64,000 bases of DNA, taken from contig JACFMQ010000001.1 of assembly GCA_019455325.1 (NCBI GenBank), positions 679,864 to 743,863 on the forward strand, given 5' to 3'. This document shows, piece after piece, positions 8,469 through 17,337 of the stretch. The stretch is from Rhodocyclaceae bacterium. GTDB taxonomy: Bacteria > Pseudomonadota > Gammaproteobacteria > Burkholderiales > Rhodocyclaceae. The translations under genes and the position numbers were made by a program. The notes beneath the pieces are model-generated. The model saw nothing but the letters and a program-made list of their open reading frames with translations, was not told the origin of the DNA and ran no database searches. The stretch's first letter is position 1. Every line of letters starts with the position of its first letter.

Positions 8469-9310
8469 TGCGCTTCGAGGGTTCCGACAACTACGTCGCC
8501 ACGCGCGACCTGACGCTTGCGGTGAACGCCGCGGTGACGCTGCAACGCCCGCTGCTCATCAAGGGCGAGCCGGGCACCGGCAAAACCATGCTTGCCGAGG
8601 AAGTGGCGGCGGCGCTCGGCCTGCCGCTGTTCCAGTGGCACATCAAGTCGACCACCAAGGCGCAGCAGGGCCTCTACGAGTACGACGCGGTCTCGCGGCT
8701 GCGCGACTCGCAGCTCGGCGACCCGAAGGTCGGCGACATCGCCCACTACATCGTCAAGGGCGTGCTCTGGCAGGCGTTCGAGTGCGAGACGCCGAGCGTC
8801 GTGCTGATCGACGAGGTCGACAAAGCCGACATCGAGTTTCCCAACGACCTGCTGCGCGAGCTCGACCGCATGGAGTTCCACGTCTACGAGACGCGGCAGA
8901 CCGTGCGCGCGCGGCACCGGCCGCTCGTCTTCATCACCTCGAACAACGAGAAGGAACTGCCGGACGCCTTCCTGCGCCGCTGCTTCTTCCACTACATCCA
9001 GTTCCCGGACCGCGAGACGATGACGAAGATCGTCGACGTGCACTTCCCGGGCCTGAAGAAGGACCTGCTGCGCGAGGCGCTGGAAGTGTTCTTCGAGCTG
9101 CGCGAGGTGCCCGGCCTGAAAAAGAAGCCGTCGACCTCGGAACTGCTCGACTGGCTGAAGCTGCTGCTCGCCGAAGACATCCCGCCCGAGGCGCTGCGCG
9201 CCAAGGACAGGAAGGCGGCGATCCCGCCGCTGCACGGCGCGCTGTTGAAGAACGAGCAGGACGTGCACCTCTTCGAGCGGCTGATCTTCATGGCGCGGCA
9301 GAACCGCTGA
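8465..9310 (+). CDS. MoxR-type AAA+ ATPase
   Basis: 281 aa. The Walker A motif GEPGTGKTM has Lys40, the Walker B is VLIDEVDKAD, and sensor 1 is FITSNNEKELPDAFLRR. MoxR ATPases act as chaperones in assembling or activating enzymes together with a VWA partner. The partner is the next gene, six bases downstream, so the two form a MoxR/VWA module. The start overlaps the OYE stop; a second ATG at 8468 is an alternative start. Confidence 0.93.
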   Translation: MMRFEGSDNYVATRDLTLAVNAAVTLQRPLLIKGEPGTGKTMLAEEVAAALGLPLFQWHIKSTTKAQQGLYEYDAVSRLRDSQLGDPKVGDIAHYIVKGVLWQAFECETPSVVLIDEVDKADIEFPNDLLRELDRMEFHVYETRQTVRARHRPLVFITSNNEKELPDAFLRRCFFHYIQFPDRETMTKIVDVHFPGLKKDLLREALEVFFELREVPGLKKKPSTSELLDWLKLLLAEDIPPEALRAKDRKAAIPPLHGALLKNEQDVHLFERLIFMARQNR

Positions 9311-9316
9311 AGCGGC

Positions 9317-10486
9317 ATGCTGGTCGACTTCTTCCTGCATCTGAAGGACCGCAAGCTGCCGGTCTCGACCAAGGAGTTCCTGACCCTGCTGGAAGCGCTG
9401 CGGCAGGGCCTCGCCGGCCACAGCCTCGACGACTTCTACTACCTGGCGCGCAGCGCGCTGGTCAAGGACGAGGCGCACTTCGACCGCTACGACCGCGCCT
9501 TCGCCGAATATTTCAAGGGCGTGGAATCGCTGCCCGGCATGGACGCGCAGATCCCCGAGGACTGGCTGCGGCAGACGATGAAGCGGCACCTCACGCCGGA
9601 AGAGCGGGCGAAGCTGGAAAAGCTCGGCTGGGACAAGCTGATGGAAGAATTCAGCAAGCGCCTCGCCGAACAGAAGGGGCGGCACGCCGGCGGCAGCAAG
9701 TGGATCGGCACCGGCGGCACCTCGCCCTTCGGCCACGGCGGCACGCACCCGGAAGGCATCCGCGTCGGCGGCAAGAGCGAGAACCGCTCGGCGGTGAAGG
9801 TCTGGGAGAAGCGCGAGTTCAGGAACCTCGACGACCAGGTCGAGCTCGGCACGCGCAACATCAAGGTGGCGCTGCGCCGGCTGCGCCGCTTCGCGCGCCA
9901 GGGCGCGGCCGAGGAGCTGGATCTCGACGGCACCATCGCCGGTACGGCGAAGAACGCCGGCTGGCTCGACCTGAAGCTCCGCCCGGAGCGGCACAACGCG
10001 GTCAAGGTGCTGCTCTTCCTCGACGTCGGCGGCTCCATGGACGACCACGTGCGCGTCTGCGAGGAACTGTTCTCCGCCTGCCGCAGCGAGTTCAAGCACC
10101 TCGAACACTACTACTTCCACAACTGCGTCTACGAATCGCTGTGGCGCGACAACCGCCGCCGCCACAACGAGCGCATCCCGACGCACGACGTGCTGCACCG
10201 CTACGGCGGCGACTACAAGGCGGTCTTCGTCGGCGACGCGAGCATGAGCCCGTACGAGATCCTGCAGCCCGGCGGCAGCATCGAACACTGGAACGAGGAA
10301 CCCGGCGCGGTCTGGCTCGGTCGAATCGTTGAAGCCTTCCCGCACGCCATCTGGCTCAACCCGGAGCCGGAGCGCGCCTGGCAGTACCGGCAGTCGACGG
10401 CGCTCGTGCGCAACCTGATGGGCGGCCGCATGTTTCCGCTGACGCTCGACGGCTTGGCCCGCGGCATGCACCAACTGGGCAAGTAA
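9317..10486 (+). CDS. VWA domain protein (CoxE-like), MoxR partner
   Basis: 389 aa. The N-terminal helical part contains FFLHLKDRKLPVSTKEFL, followed by a charged linker and a von Willebrand A domain whose metal site reads FLDVGGSM (Asp236, Ser240). Such proteins work with MoxR ATPases in metal-centre or complex assembly. The client is not evident from the neighbours. Confidence 0.9.
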   Translation: MLVDFFLHLKDRKLPVSTKEFLTLLEALRQGLAGHSLDDFYYLARSALVKDEAHFDRYDRAFAEYFKGVESLPGMDAQIPEDWLRQTMKRHLTPEERAKLEKLGWDKLMEEFSKRLAEQKGRHAGGSKWIGTGGTSPFGHGGTHPEGIRVGGKSENRSAVKVWEKREFRNLDDQVELGTRNIKVALRRLRRFARQGAAEELDLDGTIAGTAKNAGWLDLKLRPERHNAVKVLLFLDVGGSMDDHVRVCEELFSACRSEFKHLEHYYFHNCVYESLWRDNRRRHNERIPTHDVLHRYGGDYKAVFVGDASMSPYEILQPGGSIEHWNEEPGAVWLGRIVEAFPHAIWLNPEPERAWQYRQSTALVRNLMGGRMFPLTLDGLARGMHQLGK

Positions 10487-10584
10487 CAACCCGCGGCGCG
10501 GCGCAAGATGCGCGGCGGGTATATTTCCGCTCGCAACTGGGCTAGAGTGAAAGCAACAAATCGAGTCAGCACGAGGAGGAGATC

Positions 10585-11145
10585 ATGGAACAGGGAGCCA
10601 TGCAGTACCGCCCGACGACCGAAGCCGGAATCCCGCATCGCCGCCGCGCCGGCGGCCTGCCGGACGACGACCTGATCGAACTCGTCGACGATCCCGTCGA
10701 CGAACGCCCCGGACCACAGACACAGCAGCCCTGGCGGGTGCTCATCGCCGACGACGACAGCAGCGTGCACGAAGCGACGGTCGCCGCGCTGGCCGGCCAG
10801 CGCATCCACGACCGGCCGATCGATTTCGTGCATGCCTACTCGGCGCGCGAAACGGTGGCGCTGCTCGCTGCCGGCGATCCGGTACACCTCGTGCTGCTCG
10901 ACGTGGTCATGGAGTCGCCCGAGGCCGGGCTGCGCGCCGTCGACGAAATCCGCGAGACCCTCGGCCTGCGCGACCTGAAGATCGTCATCCGCACCGGCCA
11001 GCCGGGCCTCAAGCCGGAGCGGGAGATCCGCCGCAGCTACGCCATCGACGGCTACGCCAACAAGGCCGAACTGACGCGCAGCATGCTGCGCGAGGTGATC
11101 GCCAGCGCCCTGGCGCCGTCGGCCGCGACCGGCCGGGCGCACTGA
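10585..11145 (+). CDS. Response regulator receiver protein
   Basis: 186 aa with a strong SD (GAGGAGGAG) before ATG. After about 50 unstructured residues comes a receiver domain: acidic cluster ADDD at residues 55-58, phospho-acceptor Asp106 in VLLDVVME, and a conserved-type Lys near the end (YANKAEL). No effector domain follows. The RTGQPGLKPEREIRRSYAIDGYANK stretch resembles the receivers that normally precede DUF3369/GGDEF or HD-GYP outputs, so this may be a stand-alone form. No histidine kinase is adjacent. Confidence 0.85.
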   Translation: MEQGAMQYRPTTEAGIPHRRRAGGLPDDDLIELVDDPVDERPGPQTQQPWRVLIADDDSSVHEATVAALAGQRIHDRPIDFVHAYSARETVALLAAGDPVHLVLLDVVMESPEAGLRAVDEIRETLGLRDLKIVIRTGQPGLKPEREIRRSYAIDGYANKAELTRSMLREVIASALAPSAATGRAH

Positions 11146-11163
11146 GGCCGGCGGCGCGGCCGG

Positions 11164-12945
11164 CTACTGCTCGCCCGGCGGCGCCACCTTGAGGATTTCG
11201 TCGAGCGTCGTCAGCCCCTGCGCCGCCTTCGTCGCGCCGGAGATGCGCAGCGGCTTCATGCCCTCCCGGTAGGCCTGTTCGCGCACCCTGGCGATGTCGG
11301 TGTCGGGGCGGATCAGCTTCTTCAACTCCGGGCTCATCGGCATGAGTTCGTACAGGCCGACGCGGCCGGCGTAGCCGGTCATGCGGCATTCCAGGCAGCC
11401 GACCGGGTGCTGCAACTGCGGCGGCCGGCTGGCCTTCCACGGCGCCACCAGCGCCTTCCACGTCTCCTCGTCCTCCGGCCGGATCGCCGCCGTCCGCTTG
11501 CAGTGCGGGCAGAGCGTGCGTACCAGGCGCTGCGCCATGACGCCGAGCAGCGTCGAGCCGATCAGGTAGGACGGCACGCCGAGGTCCAAAAGCCGCGTCA
11601 CCGCCGACGGCGCATCGTTGGTGTGCAGCGTCGACAGCACCAGGTGGCCGGTGAGCGCCGCCTGGATCGCCATGTCGGCGGTCTCCAGGTCGCGGATCTC
11701 GCCGACCATGATGATGTCCGGGTCCTGCCGCATCAGCGCGCGCACGCCGTCGGCGAAGCCGAGGTCGATGGCCGGGTTGGCCTGCATCTGGTTGAACGCC
11801 GGCTCGATCATCTCGATCGGGTCCTCGATCGTGCACACGTTCACTTCCGGCGTCGCCAGTTGCTTCAAGGTCGAGTAGAGCGTCGTCGTCTTGCCCGAGC
11901 CGGTCGGGCCGGTGACCAGGACGATGCCGTTCGGCTGCGCGGTCATCGCGTGCCAGCGCCTCTGGTCCTCGTCGGAGAAGCCGAGCTCGCGGAAGTCGCG
12001 CACCAGCACCTCGGGGTCGAAGACGCGCATCACCAGCTTCTCGCCGAAGGCGGTCGGCAGCGTGGAGAGGCGCAGTTCGATCTCCTGCCCGTCCGGCGTG
12101 CGCGTCTTGATGCGGCCGTCCTGCGGGCGGCGCTTCTCGATCACGTCCATGCGTCCGAGCAGCTTGATGCGGCTGGTCATCGCCGTGGCCACGGCCATCG
12201 GGATCTGATACACCTGATGCAGCACGCCGTCGATGCGGAAGCGGACGATGCCCAGCTCGCGCCGCGGCTCGATGTGGATGTCCGAGGCGCGCTGCTCGAA
12301 GGCGTACTGCCACAGCCAGTCGACGATGTTGACGATGTGCTGGTCGTTGGCGTCGAACTGCCGGTTGCTGCGGCCGAGGTCGATCAACTGCTCGAAGGAG
12401 GCGAGGCCGCCGGTGTGGCCGCCGGCCTTGGCCGCCGTCTTCACCGAACGCGCCAGGTTGTAGAACTCGACCAGGTAGCGGGCGATGTCCGCGGGGTTGG
12501 CGACGACGCGGCGGATTTCCTTCTTCAGGATCGGCGCCAGTTCCGCCACCCACTCGGTGACGTAGGGCTCGGCGGTGGCGATCACCACCTCGCGGGTCGT
12601 CACCTGCAGGGGCAGTATCTTGAAGCGCGTGGCGTAGGCGCTCGACATGACGTCGGTGACGATCGAGAAATCGACCTTGAGCGGGTCGATGTGCACGTAT
12701 TCCAGGCCGACGCGCTTCGCCAGCCACTCGGTCAGCTCCTCGATCTGCAGCGGCCGGTTCGGCGGCAGCAGGCTGCGCCACTTCTGGTCCGCGGCCAGCA
12801 CCAGCGGATGGGCGTCGCCGCGGAAGAGCCGGCGCTCGGCGATCAGGCGCTCGCCCTCGGCCGGCGCCACCATGCCGTCGGCGACCAGCCAGCCGACCAG
12901 CTCCGGCAGGGTCAAACGATGTTCGTGCACAGCCTGGGCCTTCAT
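11164..12945 (-). CDS. GspE/PilB-type secretion ATPase
   Basis: 593 aa. An N-terminal GspE-N/MshEN-like domain (about residues 10-150) precedes the ATPase core: Walker A GPTGSGKTT (Lys352), Asp box (TIEDPIE), Walker B DPDIIMVGEIRD, and the His box LSTLHTNDAP. A C-terminal zinc-binding set CPHC...CLEC is present. It powers type II secretion or type IV pilus assembly. It stands alone with no pseudopilin or secretin genes nearby, so which machine it serves cannot be decided here. Confidence 0.9.
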   Translation of the reverse strand: MKAQAVHEHRLTLPELVGWLVADGMVAPAEGERLIAERRLFRGDAHPLVLAADQKWRSLLPPNRPLQIEELTEWLAKRVGLEYVHIDPLKVDFSIVTDVMSSAYATRFKILPLQVTTREVVIATAEPYVTEWVAELAPILKKEIRRVVANPADIARYLVEFYNLARSVKTAAKAGGHTGGLASFEQLIDLGRSNRQFDANDQHIVNIVDWLWQYAFEQRASDIHIEPRRELGIVRFRIDGVLHQVYQIPMAVATAMTSRIKLLGRMDVIEKRRPQDGRIKTRTPDGQEIELRLSTLPTAFGEKLVMRVFDPEVLVRDFRELGFSDEDQRRWHAMTAQPNGIVLVTGPTGSGKTTTLYSTLKQLATPEVNVCTIEDPIEMIEPAFNQMQANPAIDLGFADGVRALMRQDPDIIMVGEIRDLETADMAIQAALTGHLVLSTLHTNDAPSAVTRLLDLGVPSYLIGSTLLGVMAQRLVRTLCPHCKRTAAIRPEDEETWKALVAPWKASRPPQLQHPVGCLECRMTGYAGRVGLYELMPMSPELKKLIRPDTDIARVREQAYREGMKPLRISGATKAAQGLTTLDEILKVAPPGEQ

Positions 12946-13050
12946 CCCGCTCCCCCGTCAGGCAGATGACGGACTATACCGCCCCGCGCTGGTCGCGCTC
13001 AATGGCGGCAGGGCAATCGCATGAACGTTCAGCGGTATGAACGGCGTAAA

Positions 13051-13150
13051 CACCTACCGCAGAGGCGCAGAGACGCAGAGATTCGCAGAGGAAAACCGAG
13101 AAAAAGCATTTCTCTGCGTTACCTCTGCGTCTCTGCGCCTCTGCGGTGGA
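13051..13150. repeat. Long imperfect inverted repeat, copy 1
   Basis: The left arm (13051-13091) and right arm (13111-13150) are near-perfect reverse complements built on the core CCGCAGAGGCGCAGAGACGC, separated by about 20 bases. Transcribed, it would form a very stable hairpin. A second copy in reverse orientation lies at 56167-56267. Here it sits between gspE and the next gene, both on the minus strand. It is a dispersed palindromic element; similar CGCAGAGGCGCAGAG-type repeats are known from other bacterial genomes. Confidence 0.85.
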
Positions 13151-13162
13151 CGTTCGCCTTTA

Positions 13163-14419
13163 TCAGGCCGCCTCGGCCTCGGGCAGCGCGATCCGGCCGT
13201 CGGTGCTGAACTGGTAGTCGCTGAAGATGTGCTCGGCGCTGAGGACCTGATAGCTGCCGTCGGCGCGCTGGCGCGTCGTGTCCTTCAGCCGGTAGGTGTA
13301 GTGGCCGCAGGTCCAGCAGTCGAAGTTGCGCATGTGCGTGCACAGGCAGGTCTTGTCCATCACCGAGACGCGGCGCGCGTCGGGGTGCGCGGCGACCTCG
13401 CGGTTGTACGAGGTGATGTAGGCGCACTTGCCGTTGGCGTCGAGCAGGTAGCCGTAGGCCTCGCAGTTCGGGCGGATGCCGCTGCCGATCGCCGGGCTGT
13501 TCCTGAGCATGCGCATCGGGTAGCCGGTCGGCGAGATCTGGTTGACCTCGATGTCCTCCTCGCCGGCCCTGAAGTACTCCTGCTGCACCTTCTCCGGCAG
13601 GCCGCATTCCTTGGCCACGGTGAAGCGCGTCGCCACCTGCACGGCGGCGGCGCCGGCCTCCAGGAAGCCGACCGCGTCGCTGCCGGTGAAGATGCCGCCG
13701 GCCGGGATCACCGGGATGTCGAGCTTTTCGTCCTTCAGGTACTGCAGCACCTCGACGACGATCGTGGCCAGGTCGTACTGCGCCCAGTCCATGCCGAAGC
13801 CGAGGTGGCCGCCGGCGAGCGGGCCCTCGACGACGACGAAGTCGGGCAGGCGATCCAGCCGCGCGCTCTTCTTCAGGAAGAGCTGCAGCGCGCGCACCGA
13901 GGAGACGATGATGCCGATCTTCGCGTCGCGGAAGCGCGGGTGATCCTCGATCAGCGCCAGCGAGCCGAGGTGCAGGCCGGCGGCCAGCGTGATGCCGTCG
14001 ATGCCGGCGTCGAGCGCGGCCGAGAGGCGCACCCTGAGCGTCTCCTTCGGCGCGTTCATCGTCAGCTTTTCCATGCAGTTGATGAACACCATGCCGTCGC
14101 CGCGCTTGCGGTCCATGGCGCTGCGCACGTGCAGGCGGGTCGCTTCCTCGACCGTGCCGAGGTCGAACTTGACCACCGCCTTGTCGGCGTTCTCGACGTT
14201 GAACTTGTACTGCTTGAGCTTGTCCTTGACGAATTTGGTCTGGTAGCGGCGGTCGGCGACGGTGTTGATCATCGCGTCCGAGATGTGTCCGATCCCGCCC
14301 AGCCGCGCGGCTTCCAGCGCCAGATCGGTCGTCGAGATATCGACGCCCATGCCTCCGATCATGATCGGCACCAGCTCGCGCCTGCCGAATCGCAGACGGA
14401 AATCATCCACACGCTTCAT
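13163..14419 (-). CDS. Nitronate monooxygenase-like FMN enzyme with Cys-rich tail
   Basis: 418 aa. A TIM-barrel flavoprotein of the nitronate monooxygenase/enoyl reductase II family: PIMIGGMGVDIST at the start, GGHLGFG mid-way, and IPVIPAGGIFTGSDAVGFLEAGAAAVQVATRF for the phosphate site. The last ~80 residues are an added segment rich in Cys (CEAYG, KCAY, TCLCTHM, CWTCGHY) that could hold a metal or Fe-S cluster. Substrate unknown. The gene lies downstream of the inverted-repeat element, divergent from nnrS. Confidence 0.8.
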   Translation of the reverse strand: MKRVDDFRLRFGRRELVPIMIGGMGVDISTTDLALEAARLGGIGHISDAMINTVADRRYQTKFVKDKLKQYKFNVENADKAVVKFDLGTVEEATRLHVRSAMDRKRGDGMVFINCMEKLTMNAPKETLRVRLSAALDAGIDGITLAAGLHLGSLALIEDHPRFRDAKIGIIVSSVRALQLFLKKSARLDRLPDFVVVEGPLAGGHLGFGMDWAQYDLATIVVEVLQYLKDEKLDIPVIPAGGIFTGSDAVGFLEAGAAAVQVATRFTVAKECGLPEKVQQEYFRAGEEDIEVNQISPTGYPMRMLRNSPAIGSGIRPNCEAYGYLLDANGKCAYITSYNREVAAHPDARRVSVMDKTCLCTHMRNFDCWTCGHYTYRLKDTTRQRADGSYQVLSAEHIFSDYQFSTDGRIALPEAEAA

Positions 14420-14635
14420 TACTCATCCTTCCGGTTCGCGGCCCAGGCGCAAATTCGGCGCGCCGCCCGCAGCAAGGGCCGGATTTTACGCGATTGTGCC
14501 GGCCCGCGCTCGCCCGTTTCAAACAGCGGCCGTGGCCGCCTGCGAGGCGCCCGGCGGGCGGGGCAAAGCGCGGCGCACGGTATACTGTGAGCCTTTTTTC
14601 GGCCCGCCCCGCGGCCACGACGAGGATTCGAATCC

Positions 14636-15799
14636 ATGCGCCTTTCGCAGCACCCGCTCTGGCTCGCCGGTTTCCGCCCCTTCTTCACGCTGGCCTGTCT
14701 CTCCGGCATGAGCCTGCCGCTCGTCTGGGCGCTGGTGTTCACCGGCACCGTCGCGCTGCCGCCGTCGCCGCTCTCGCCGAACCAGTGGCACGCCCACGAG
14801 ATGTTCTACGGCTTCGGCTGGGCCGTGCTCGGCGGCTTCCTGCTGACCGCGACGAAGAACTGGGTGAGCATCCGCGGCTACCACGGCACGCCGCTGATGC
14901 TGCTCGCCGCCGCCTGGCTGCTGGAACGGCTCGGCCTGTGGTACGCCGGCCACCTGCCGCCGGCGCTGTTCCTCGTCGCCAGCAACCTCTTCCTCGGCGC
15001 CATCGTCGTCATGCTGCTGTGGACGCTAGTCGCGCACCGCAAGGACGACAGCTACCGCATCGACAACGGCTTCTTCCTCATTGCGCTGCCGCTGTTCATC
15101 GTCGCCAAGAACCTGCTGCTCGGCGCCGACACCTTCGCCGCCGGCTGGAACATGACGCTCGCCCTCTTCCGCCTGGCCTTCCTGGTCATGCTCGAACGCA
15201 CGCTGTCACAGTTCATGAAGGGCGTGTTCCAGGCGACGATCCTGCGGCGGGCGCCGCTCGACAACGCGATCAAGCTGCTGGCGCTGACGCTGGTTTTCGC
15301 CGGCCTGCTGCCGTCAACGCTGGCCGGTGCCATCGAGTTGACGCTCGCCTCGGCGCTGCTCGGCCGCTTCTTCTTCTGGAAGCCGCTGCTGGCCATGACG
15401 CGCATCGACATCGGCGTCATGCACCTCGGCTACCTCGGCATCGTCGCCCAACTGCTGCTCGACGGCTTCGGCCGCTTCGCCGACCTGCACTGGATCGGCA
15501 CGCTGCCGGTGCACGTCTTCACCTTCGGCGTCATGGGCCTGATCATCCCGGCGATGATCATCCGCATCGCCAACGGCCACACCGGCCGCAAGGTGGTCTT
15601 CGACCGCCTCGACAAGCTGCTGCTGAAGATCATGATCGCCGCCCTGGCGCTGCGCGTGGTCGCGCCGCAGCTCTGGCCGGAAGCCTACGCCGCCTGGGTG
15701 CACGCCGCGGCCGCCTGCTGGTTCGCCTGCTTCGGCCTGCTCGGCTGGCGCTACATCCCGCGGCTGATGCAGCCGCGGGTGGACGGCAAGGTGCACTGA
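14636..15799 (+). CDS. nnrS: NnrS family haem/copper membrane protein
   Basis: 387 aa with about twelve hydrophobic segments. The start (HPLWLAGFRPFFTLA) and the histidine motif NQWHAHEMFYGFGWAVLGGFLLTATKNW are NnrS hallmarks. NnrS proteins are linked to nitric oxide tolerance and denitrification. It is divergent from the nitronate monooxygenase-like gene, with 216 bases between, where I see no clear FNR or NorR site. Confidence 0.93.
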   Translation: MRLSQHPLWLAGFRPFFTLACLSGMSLPLVWALVFTGTVALPPSPLSPNQWHAHEMFYGFGWAVLGGFLLTATKNWVSIRGYHGTPLMLLAAAWLLERLGLWYAGHLPPALFLVASNLFLGAIVVMLLWTLVAHRKDDSYRIDNGFFLIALPLFIVAKNLLLGADTFAAGWNMTLALFRLAFLVMLERTLSQFMKGVFQATILRRAPLDNAIKLLALTLVFAGLLPSTLAGAIELTLASALLGRFFFWKPLLAMTRIDIGVMHLGYLGIVAQLLLDGFGRFADLHWIGTLPVHVFTFGVMGLIIPAMIIRIANGHTGRKVVFDRLDKLLLKIMIAALALRVVAPQLWPEAYAAWVHAAAACWFACFGLLGWRYIPRLMQPRVDGKVH

Positions 15800-15802
15800 G
15801 CG

Positions 15803-15828
15803 CCGTTGCCGGCACGCGCCGGCAACGG
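15803..15828 (+). terminator. Hairpin after nnrS
   Basis: A perfect 11-bp stem (15803-15813 with 15818-15828) and a 4-base loop, starting three bases after the nnrS stop. There is no following T-run, so it may be a stabilising hairpin or a Rho-assisted terminator. Confidence 0.55.
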
Positions 15829-15882
15829 ATCAGTCCTAGGGTGTTTACGCCAGATTTGTTTGGTGATGCCGGAGAGGAAAGG

Positions 15883-16968
15883 ATGGCGAAGAAAAAACGG
15901 GAAGTTTCCATTGTCCGTTCCTCGGCAGCGGAATACCTGACCTTTGTCGCCGCCAGCGGCCAGAACAGTGTGCAGGCCGTGTATGCGGATGAGAACGTCT
16001 GGCTGACGCAAAAGATGATGGGGCAGCTTTACGACGTGGAAACCCACACCATCAACTACCACCTTAAAAAAATCTTTTCCGACAGCGAGCTGCAGGAAGA
16101 GGCAGTTATTCGAAATTTTCGAATAACTGCCGCCGACGGCAAGACTTACGAAACCCGGCACTACAACCTGGCCGCCATCATCGCGGTGGGTTACAAGGTC
16201 AATTCGGAGCGAGCGGTGCAGTTCCGCAAATGGGCAACCACCATCGTCGAGGAATTCACCATCAAGGGTTGGACGATGGACGACGAGCGCCTGAAATGCG
16301 GCGGCTCCGTCCTGACGGAACAGTACTTCGAGGAGCAGCTTCAACGCGTCCGCGAGATACGCCTGTCCGAGCGCAAGTTCTACCAGAAGATCACCGACAT
16401 CTATGCCACGGCGATTGATTACGACATGACGGCACAAGCCACCAAGCGGTTCTTCGCCACGGTACAGAACAAATTGCACTGGGCCATTCATGGCCAGACG
16501 GCGGCGGAAGTCGTCTACCACCGTGCGGATGCGGAACGGTCCAACATGGGCCTGACAACCTGGACGGATGCACCGCTGGGCAAGATTCAGAAGTTCGATG
16601 TGAGCGTTGCCAAGAACTACCTGACCGAACACGAAATGGCGCAGCTTTCCCGACTGGTCAATGCCTATCTGGACGTGGCCGAAGACATGGCGCTGCGCAA
16701 GATGCCCATGACCATGCAGGATTGGGAAACGCGGCTGAATCGTTTTCTTTCCGCGACAGACCGCGAAATTTTGCAGGACGCTGGCAAGGTGACTGCGGAA
16801 ATCGCCAAAACGCATGCTGAAAGCGAGTTTGAAAAATACCGCATCGTGCAGGACAGGCTATTCGAGAGCGATTTTGACCGCATGGTGAAGCTGCTTGAAG
16901 CCGGGCGACCGACTGGCAGCGGTGATGAACCCATAGGCAAGACGAAGAAAAAGGGGAAAGAAGAATGA
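15883..16968 (+). CDS. RhuM family protein
   Basis: 361 aa, with SD GGAGAGGAAAGG before ATG. The sequence (SVQAVYADENVWLTQKMMGQLYDVETHTINYHLKKIF; then RHYNLAAIIAVGYKVNSERAVQFRKWA) is the RhuM/virulence-associated family. It combines a KilA-N/ORF6N-like N-terminal part with a C-terminal helical part rich in charged residues, ending in a Lys-rich tail. RhuM proteins are widespread accessory genes; their function is not settled. Base composition is clearly lower in GC than the flanking genes, and fragments of other genes follow, so this is probably transferred DNA. Confidence 0.85.
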   Translation: MAKKKREVSIVRSSAAEYLTFVAASGQNSVQAVYADENVWLTQKMMGQLYDVETHTINYHLKKIFSDSELQEEAVIRNFRITAADGKTYETRHYNLAAIIAVGYKVNSERAVQFRKWATTIVEEFTIKGWTMDDERLKCGGSVLTEQYFEEQLQRVREIRLSERKFYQKITDIYATAIDYDMTAQATKRFFATVQNKLHWAIHGQTAAEVVYHRADAERSNMGLTTWTDAPLGKIQKFDVSVAKNYLTEHEMAQLSRLVNAYLDVAEDMALRKMPMTMQDWETRLNRFLSATDREILQDAGKVTAEIAKTHAESEFEKYRIVQDRLFESDFDRMVKLLEAGRPTGSGDEPIGKTKKKGKEE

Positions 16969-17051
16969 ACGCCCGCGTGCAGAACCATGTGGCGGGGCGC
17001 TTGCTGGTGCAGCACGACGAGGACATACACTGGATCGGCACGCGGCACTGA
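16965..17051 (+). CDS. Small ORF overlapping the RhuM stop
   Basis: 28 codons whose ATG overlaps the RhuM stop (ATGA). I recognise no family. The overlap suggests coupling, but it could equally be the residue of a truncated downstream gene. Confidence 0.25.
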   Translation: MNARVQNHVAGRLLVQHDEDIHWIGTRH

Positions 17052-17063
17052 GCGCCACCCGGT

Positions 17064-17236
17064 TCAGCCCTTAGGGGGCGGCCGGAACTGCAGCGACTTG
17101 TATTCGAGCCGGTGCAGGAGACTATGTCCACGTCCAGATGCGTCGCCGGCGGGAACCGTCGCCAGCACGCCGTCGTCGGCCGGGCACTCGACCGCGCGAT
17201 GTCGCCGCCGATGTAGAACCGCCTGTATTCGCGCAT
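17064..17236 (-). pseudogene. Aldehyde dehydrogenase N-terminal fragment (frameshifted)
   Basis: Reading from an ATG with SD AAAGGAG, the frame opens MREYRRFYIGGD, the usual start of aldehyde dehydrogenases. It continues in the +1 frame as VECPADDGVLATVPAGDA, matching the family's NPATGEVIATVPAG segment. Start and stop are 173 bases apart, not a multiple of three, confirming a frameshift. The catalytic domain is absent. The final residues (LEYKSLQFRPPPKG) do not look like this family and may come from a fusion scar. It lies in the gap between the RhuM region and psd. Confidence 0.5.
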
Positions 17237-17302
17237 GCGCGCGCTCCTTTCCGGGCCGTCTGAAAGACCTTCATCTCAGCGTGGGGTACGGCGAAGGGCC
17301 GG

Positions 17303-17308
17303 TATAAT
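17303..17308 (+). promoter_or_regulatory. Likely -10 element for psd
   Basis: A perfect TATAAT, 30 bases before the GTG start of psd, in an otherwise GC-rich leader. I find no good -35. The short leader fits the chosen GTG. Confidence 0.45.
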
Positions 17309-17337
17309 CGCCGATCGCCATTTTCGCCGCCGCCGCC

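Noticed and set aside
13021-13209. Short frames through the inverted repeat with translated RRGAETQR-type sequence
   Set aside because: These come from translating the palindromic repeat and are a known annotation artefact.
16990-17040. Similarity of the small ORF end (DIHWIGTRH) to NnrS (DLHWIGTLPV)
   Set aside because: Only about seven residues agree; too short to call a duplicated NnrS fragment.
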